In this document: positions 27,197-32,930 of the stretch, piece after piece
How positions within the stretch are numbered: the first letter of the stretch is position 1
Layout of the letters: each line of letters starts with the position of its first letter
Source of the DNA: Mollicutes bacterium
GTDB taxonomy: Bacteria > Bacillota_I > Bacilli_A > RF39 > UBA660
Reading direction: 5' to 3'
Assembly: GCA_012520435.1 (NCBI GenBank)
Contig: JAAYOI010000017.1
Location: 1 to 32,930 of the forward strand
Length of the DNA stretch: 32,930 nucleotides
Position numbers and translations under genes: made by a program
Notes under the pieces: model-generated
Database searches by the model: none
Told to the model about the DNA's origin: nothing
The model's input: the letters and a program-made list of their open reading frames with translations, nothing else

Positions 27197-27210
27197 AAAG
27201 GAGTGATAGA

Positions 27211-28290
27211 TTGGAATATATTATTATAGGGTTATTAGTAGTTATTCTTATTTTAGTTGTCATTTCATTATTTAAAAATATTAATGAATCAGAAATTACC
27301 GAGAGACTTGGCAAATTAGAAACTAATATGGTAAAAGAAATTGGGAATTTTAAATTAGATTTTACTCGTCATATAACTAATGATTTTAATGTTTTAAATG
27401 AAAAAATAGAAGAACGTTTAAGATTAATAAATGATAAAGTAAATGAACGTTTAGATGAAAATTTTGAAAAAACTAATAAGACTTTTATGTCGGTATTAGA
27501 AAGATTATCAAAAATAGATGAAGCTCAAAAGAAGATAGATAATTTATCTAATGATATTGTTTCATTACAAAGTGTTCTTACCGATAAAAAAGCTCGTGGT
27601 ATATTTGGCGAGGTTAATTTAAAACATATAATGAGTAGTGTTTTTGGAGAAAATAATGATAAAGTGTATAAAATGCAATATACTTTTAAAAATGGAACAG
27701 TTGCCGATTGTGTTTTAATTGCGCCTGATCCATTAGGAACAATTGCGATTGATTCAAAGTTTCCTTTAGAAAACTATCAAAATATGGTTGATAAAAATAA
27801 TTCAGAAATGGTTAGAATCCAAGCTGAAAAAGCATTTAAACAAGATATGAAAAAACATATTGATGATATTGCAAGTAAATATATTATTCCTGGTGAAACA
27901 ACTGATCAAGCTATTCTCTTTTTACCAGCTGAAGCTATTTTTGCGGAACTTAATGCTTATCATCAAGAAATTATTGAATATTCATATAAAAAACGTGTTT
28001 GGATAACATCACCAACAACTTTAATTAGTACTTTAACAACTATTCAAATAATAATGAAAAATATTGAAAGAGATAAATATACGGCTATTATTCATCAAGA
28101 ATTAAAACTTTTGGATGAAGAATTTAAAAGATATAAAGAACGTTGGGATAGATTATCTCGTAATATTGATAGTGTTAGTAAAGATGTTAAAGAAATTCAT
28201 ACGACAACTGAGAAAATTACTAAACGTTTTAACTTGATTAATCAAGTAGAAATGGAGCAAATTGATTATGAAACTAATAAAAATGAGTAA
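27211..28290 (+). CDS. rmuC: DNA recombination protein RmuC
   Basis: N-terminal TM, coiled coil, GIFGEVNLKHIM...ADCVLIAPDPLGTIAIDSKFPLENYQNM; TTG start with aaaggag SD. Confidence 0.9.
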   Translation: MEYIIIGLLVVILILVVISLFKNINESEITERLGKLETNMVKEIGNFKLDFTRHITNDFNVLNEKIEERLRLINDKVNERLDENFEKTNKTFMSVLERLSKIDEAQKKIDNLSNDIVSLQSVLTDKKARGIFGEVNLKHIMSSVFGENNDKVYKMQYTFKNGTVADCVLIAPDPLGTIAIDSKFPLENYQNMVDKNNSEMVRIQAEKAFKQDMKKHIDDIASKYIIPGETTDQAILFLPAEAIFAELNAYHQEIIEYSYKKRVWITSPTTLISTLTTIQIIMKNIERDKYTAIIHQELKLLDEEFKRYKERWDRLSRNIDSVSKDVKEIHTTTEKITKRFNLINQVEMEQIDYETNKNE

Positions 28291-28888
28291 TATAATTTTA
28301 ATTATTATTACTAGTATAATTAGTTTATTTTATGTTGTTAATGACCTTATGAACAATAATATTTATGATGCACTTATTGCTTTCTCTATTGTTCCAGTTA
28401 TGTTATTACCTTATATTATTAGAAAGATTTTTAAAGTAAAAATTAATGAAACAATTATATTTACATATTTAATTTTTATCTTTTTTGGGCATTTTTTAGG
28501 TTCTATTCTTAATTGGTATAATACTATTGAACATTATGACAAAATAACACATCTAATATCTGGTATTATGACTAGTTTTTTAGCCCTTATTATACTTATA
28601 TCATTTAAATCATATAATTCAAAAAAATTATTTAATATTTTATTTATTATTGTCTTTAGTTTAGCAATAGCCAGTTTATGGGAAATGTTTGAATTTACTT
28701 TTGATAAATTATTTAGTAAAGATGCACAACATGTTATTACTACTGGTGTTGATGATACAATGTTAGACATAGTTATGGCTTTTTTGGGAACAATCATATT
28801 TAGCATTATATATTTTGTTGAAGAAAAAACTAATTATAAAGGAATAATAAAAGCATTTATAAAGGAGTTGAATGATGATGGCAAATAA
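28268..28888 (+). CDS. Multi-TM membrane protein, DUF2238/YjdF-like
   Basis: HYDKITHLISGIM, SLWEMFEF, TTGVDDTMLDIVMAFLGTIIF resemble DUF2238-type motifs; exact start uncertain (28268 or 28283). Confidence 0.55.
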   Translation: MKLIKMSNIILIIITSIISLFYVVNDLMNNNIYDALIAFSIVPVMLLPYIIRKIFKVKINETIIFTYLIFIFFGHFLGSILNWYNTIEHYDKITHLISGIMTSFLALIILISFKSYNSKKLFNILFIIVFSLAIASLWEMFEFTFDKLFSKDAQHVITTGVDDTMLDIVMAFLGTIIFSIIYFVEEKTNYKGIIKAFIKELNDDGK

Positions 28889-29159
28889 AGAAGCATTGAA
28901 AAAATTAAAAGAATTATTAATTGAAAAGAAACAGTTATCGAGTAATCAAAATACTGATGGGAAAAAGGAATTTGGAGGGATGCAAAAATCTTTAGGTACA
29001 CATCCCAAAGGAGGTAAGGTTTCAATTAATACAATTGATGATAAGGATTTAGAAAATGAAAATCATCAAAAAGGTTATTCGTCAATTTGGATGCTTTGTT
29101 TTTTAACTTTTTTCTTTGAGGTTTTGTTTTTATTTATTAGCTACTTGATTTTTAGATAA
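28872..29159 (+). CDS. Small hypothetical protein with C-terminal TM
   Basis: Overlaps the upstream stop; aaaggag SD; charged N-terminus and hydrophobic C-terminus. Start may be 28872, 28875 or 28878. Confidence 0.6.
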   Translation: MMMANKEALKKLKELLIEKKQLSSNQNTDGKKEFGGMQKSLGTHPKGGKVSINTIDDKDLENENHQKGYSSIWMLCFLTFFFEVLFLFISYLIFR

Positions 29160-29185
29160 TAAGCTATATAAAATAGCTTATTTTA
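29158..29185 (+). terminator. Intrinsic terminator upstream of rnr
   Basis: aataagctat-ataaa-atagcttatt stem with short T tract. Confidence 0.65.
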
Positions 29186-29259
29186 AGTTATTAAGAAAAC
29201 TTTTGTTTTTCTATATATTTTTATTATTATTTATTTTATAATATAGATGAGGTGTAATA

Positions 29260-31371
29260 ATGCAGGAACGTATTTTAGAATTATTGAAGAAAGAAAGAAG
29301 AGCTTTTACAATAGAAGAGATAAATGACTATTTAGGATTAAAAACAGTTGAAGAATTAGAACTTTTAATAGAAGAATTAAAAAAATTAGAAAATGAATTA
29401 AAAATTTATTGTACAAAGAAAGATAAATATATGCTACTCACAGATAGTCATTTAAAAGTAGGAAAATTTATAGCTAATAAAAAAGGTTTTGGTTTTGTTG
29501 ATGTTGATGGTGATGAAGATATCTTTATTGCCCCTTCTAATATTCATGGAGCAATTCATGGTGATATAGTTATTGTTGAAATAATATCAAAACAAAGGTT
29601 TAATTTAGAAGGGCAAATAATTAAAGTCGTAAATCGAGAATTAAAGTATTTAGTTGGTGAATTTTATTATAAAAATAGTAAGGGTTATGTTGATTTAGAT
29701 GATGAGAAAGCTAATTTGCTTATTCAAATAGATCAAAATAAAACTATAGGAGCTATGAATGGTCATAAAGTTTTAGTGAAACTTATTAAACAAATAAAGG
29801 ATAATGTTTATAAAGGGGAAATTGTAAAAATAATTGGGCATAAAAATGATCCAGGTGTTGATATTTTATCAATTGTTTATAAATATGGCATTAATGATGT
29901 TTTTTCAGATGTAGTTATGCAAGAAGTGGAAAATATTCCATTAGAAGTAAGCGAAGAAGAAATGGTGTTTAGACGAGATTTACGAAATGAAGAAATATTT
30001 ACGATTGATGGTGATGATACTAAAGATATTGATGATGCTATTTCGATTAAAAGATTAGATAATGGTAATTATGAATTAGGTGTTCATATTGCTGATGTTA
30101 GTTATTATGTTAAAGAAAATAGAGAAATAGATAAAGAAGCTTATGAAAGAGGAACTAGTGTTTATTTAGTTGATAGAGTTATACCAATGTTACCACACAA
30201 ATTATCTAATGGAATATGTTCTTTAAATCCTAATGTTGATCGTTTAACTGTTTCTTGTGTAATGGAAATAGATAAAGAAGGAAATATTATAAATTATGAT
30301 ATTTTTGAAAGTGTTATAAGGTCAAAAAAACAAATGACATATAAATGCGTTAATGCGATTTTAGAACGTGGTGAAATACCTGAAGGTTATGAAAATTATG
30401 TAGAAACATTAAAAACAATGAATGAACTTGCCCAAATATTAAGAAAAAATAAAGAAAGAAGAGGATTTATTGATTTTGAACTCGAAGAATCGAAGATAAT
30501 AGTTGATGATAAAGGTGAGGTTATAGATGTTAAATTACGTGAACGTGGTATAGGTGAAAAATTAATTGAAGATTTTATGATTGCTGCTAATGAAACGGTT
30601 GCAAATGCACTTTATCATATGGATTTACCTTTTGTTTATCGTGTTCATGATAAACCAGATGAAGAAAAAATTAATAGTTTTATTAATTTTATTAACATAT
30701 TAGGTTATAAAATAAAAGGTAAAATAAAAAATATAAATCCTAAGAGTATGCAACAAATATTAAATCAACTTCGTGATAAAAAAGAATTTACGATTTTATC
30801 TAGTATGTTATTAAGAAGTATGCAAAAAGCTATATATGATAATAACAACATTGGACATTTTGGAATAGCTAGTAGATGTTATACCCATTTTACATCACCT
30901 ATTAGAAGATATCCTGATACTACTGTTCATCGTTTACTTAGAACCTATTTATTTGAAGGGAAAATTGATAATGAAACAATTGATTATTGGGATCGTAAAC
31001 TGCAACCATTAACTGCCCATGCATCGCAAAAAGAAAGAGATGCAATTGAATGTGAACGTGAAGTTGAAGATATGAAGAAAGCAGAATATATGATGAAACA
31101 TATTGGTGAAGAATTTACGGGAATGGTTAGCAGTGTTATGAGTTTTGGTATGTTTATTCAATTACCTAATTTAATTGAAGGATTAGTACGTATTGATGAT
31201 TTGGAAGATGATGAATATACATTTAATGAAGAAAGATTTTCATTAATAGGTAAAAATAGTAAAAAAGAATATCGCTTGGGAGATACTATTAATGTTATTG
31301 TTAAAAGTGCTTCTAAAGAAGCAGGTACTATTGATTTTATAATTGCCCCTCCAAAAGAAGAGACAAAATAA
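29260..31371 (+). CDS. rnr: Ribonuclease R
   Basis: FTIDGDDTKDIDDAISI, LGVHIADVSYYV, RGTSVYLVDRVIPMLPHKLSNGICSLNP, YTHFTSPIRRYPDTTVHRLL; S1-like C-terminus. Confidence 0.97.
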   Translation: MQERILELLKKERRAFTIEEINDYLGLKTVEELELLIEELKKLENELKIYCTKKDKYMLLTDSHLKVGKFIANKKGFGFVDVDGDEDIFIAPSNIHGAIHGDIVIVEIISKQRFNLEGQIIKVVNRELKYLVGEFYYKNSKGYVDLDDEKANLLIQIDQNKTIGAMNGHKVLVKLIKQIKDNVYKGEIVKIIGHKNDPGVDILSIVYKYGINDVFSDVVMQEVENIPLEVSEEEMVFRRDLRNEEIFTIDGDDTKDIDDAISIKRLDNGNYELGVHIADVSYYVKENREIDKEAYERGTSVYLVDRVIPMLPHKLSNGICSLNPNVDRLTVSCVMEIDKEGNIINYDIFESVIRSKKQMTYKCVNAILERGEIPEGYENYVETLKTMNELAQILRKNKERRGFIDFELEESKIIVDDKGEVIDVKLRERGIGEKLIEDFMIAANETVANALYHMDLPFVYRVHDKPDEEKINSFINFINILGYKIKGKIKNINPKSMQQILNQLRDKKEFTILSSMLLRSMQKAIYDNNNIGHFGIASRCYTHFTSPIRRYPDTTVHRLLRTYLFEGKIDNETIDYWDRKLQPLTAHASQKERDAIECEREVEDMKKAEYMMKHIGEEFTGMVSSVMSFGMFIQLPNLIEGLVRIDDLEDDEYTFNEERFSLIGKNSKKEYRLGDTINVIVKSASKEAGTIDFIIAPPKEETK

Positions 31372-31462
31372 AAACTATCTAAGTAGTAATAATATAAAAA
31401 AATTGGTGTATATTTTAGTAGAATTTTTATTAAAATAAAAAAATAGAAAAAGAAAGGAAAAT

Positions 31463-32566
31463 ATGAAAAAAATATTACCTATTATATTATTACTGGTATT
31501 TAGTTTATTAGTTAGTTGTTCCAATAAGAATGAAGATACTCAAGTTTACAAATTTAATGTTTTTAAAGAATATAAATTATCAATGATTATGGCTGGTGAT
31601 GCTTTAATTCATAATGGTGTTTATTCAGATGCGCATTTAGGTAATAATAAATATGAATTTAAACCTATGTTTGAAGAAATTAAGCCTTTTGTTCAAGAAT
31701 ATGATCTTGCTTTTTACAATCAAGAAACAATTATTGGTGGTAAAGAATTAGGATTATCTACATATCCTCGTTTTAATTCACCAGAAGAAATTGGTGATGC
31801 TTTGGTTGATGCAGGTTTTAACATAGTTAGTTTAGCAAACAACCATACTCTTGATCGTGGAGAAAAGGCAATTCTTAATTCTTGGGATTATTGGCAAAAG
31901 AAAAAGGTAGTAATAGCTGGTAGTTATCCATCACAAGAAGAAAGGGATAAAATAAGAGTTTATGAAAAAAATAATATTCGTTATACATTGCTTGCTTATA
32001 CTACTTCTACTAATGGGCTTAAAACACCTAATGGTAAAGAATATTTAGTTAATGTTTATAGTGATGAAATTGTAAAAGAAGATATTGAAAAAGTTAGAGA
32101 TAAAGTAGATGTTGTTATGGTATCTATGCATTGGGGAATAGAATATACGCATACTCCAACTGAAGAACAAAAAAGGATTGCCAATTATTTAGCTTCTTTA
32201 GGTGTAGATATTATTATTGGCCATCATCCTCATGTTATTCAACCAATTGAATTTATTGGTGATACTTTAGTTATTTATTCATTAGGTAATTTTATATCAG
32301 CCCAAATAGGATTACCTAGATTAATTGGTATGATGGTATCATTAAATATTGTAAAAAAAGTTGACAATGATCAAATTACAATTAAAATAGAAGATGTTAA
32401 AGGTGATTTAATTTATACTTATTATGATAATTTTAAGAATTTTAAAGTTATTCCTTTTAGTAAATTAAATAATAATTTATTAAAAAATTATGAAAAAATA
32501 AAAGAAGAATATATTGCCATAATTAATAATTATGATAAAACAATTAGTGTTGGAATATTTAAGTAG
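31463..32566 (+). CDS. CapA-family (poly-gamma-glutamate synthesis type) lipoprotein
   Basis: Lipobox LLVSC; MAGDALIHNGVY, YNQETIIGG, VSLANNHTLDRG, MHWGIEY, IIGHHPHVIQPIE, YSLGNFI. Confidence 0.9.
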   Translation: MKKILPIILLLVFSLLVSCSNKNEDTQVYKFNVFKEYKLSMIMAGDALIHNGVYSDAHLGNNKYEFKPMFEEIKPFVQEYDLAFYNQETIIGGKELGLSTYPRFNSPEEIGDALVDAGFNIVSLANNHTLDRGEKAILNSWDYWQKKKVVIAGSYPSQEERDKIRVYEKNNIRYTLLAYTTSTNGLKTPNGKEYLVNVYSDEIVKEDIEKVRDKVDVVMVSMHWGIEYTHTPTEEQKRIANYLASLGVDIIIGHHPHVIQPIEFIGDTLVIYSLGNFISAQIGLPRLIGMMVSLNIVKKVDNDQITIKIEDVKGDLIYTYYDNFKNFKVIPFSKLNNNLLKNYEKIKEEYIAIINNYDKTISVGIFK

Positions 32567-32575
32567 GTGATATCG

Positions 32576-32930
32576 ATGGAAATAATTAATCGTAAAGCTA
32601 GTTTTGATTATGATATATTAGAAACCTTTGAAGTAGGAATTGTTTTAAAAGGTACGGAAATAAAATCAATCAGAGAAGGAAGAACTAATTTAAAAGATAG
32701 TTATGCCATTATTAGAAATAATGAACTTTTTTTACTTAATATGCATATAAGTCATTATGAAAAAGGTAATATTTTTAATCATGATGAAACTAGAACAAGA
32801 AAATTATTGATGCATAAAAAAGAAATTAATAAACTTAGTGGTAAGTTAGAACAAGGGGGACTTACTTTAATACCATTAAAATTATATTTTAAAAAGAATA
32901 AAGCTAAGATTTTATTAGGATTAGCTAAAG
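32576..32930 (+). CDS. smpB: SsrA-binding protein SmpB (truncated by window end)
   Basis: [84 protein letters not shown]. Confidence 0.95.
   Translation, partial: MEIINRKASFDYDILETFEVGIVLKGTEIKSIREGRTNLKDSYAIIRNNELFLLNMHISHYEKGNIFNHDETRTRKLLMHKKEINKLSGKLEQGGLTLIPLKLYFKKNKAKILLGLAK

Overview
This is an AT-rich, low-GC Firmicutes/Bacilli-like (possibly Mollicutes-related) chromosomal window; the taxon is an inference. Housekeeping genes flank both ends: scpA-scpB-tRNA-Leu on the left, and rhodanese-rmuC-(DUF2238-like)-rnr-capA-like-smpB(partial) on the right. Between them lies a ~23-25 kb, all-plus-strand accessory locus (about 1845/3524 to 26723). It combines two export machineries that are normally separate. 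The first is a Tad/Flp-like pilus module: CpaB/SAF protein, TadA/VirB11 ATPase, two T2SSF proteins, CpaE/TadZ-like protein, and small pilin-like proteins. The second is a Gram-positive T4SS-like module: VirB2-like protein, VirB6/TrbL-like protein, PrgI/VirB3-like protein, VirB4 split into two ORFs, an M23+NlpC/P60 hydrolase, and a VirD4 coupling protein. The locus also encodes a ~980-aa cysteine-rich secreted protein and tandem lipoproteins. I see no relaxase, integrase or prepilin peptidase. The best candidate for an undescribed system is this chromosomally embedded Tad-T4SS hybrid envelope machine. No CRISPR array, IS element or prophage was recognised.
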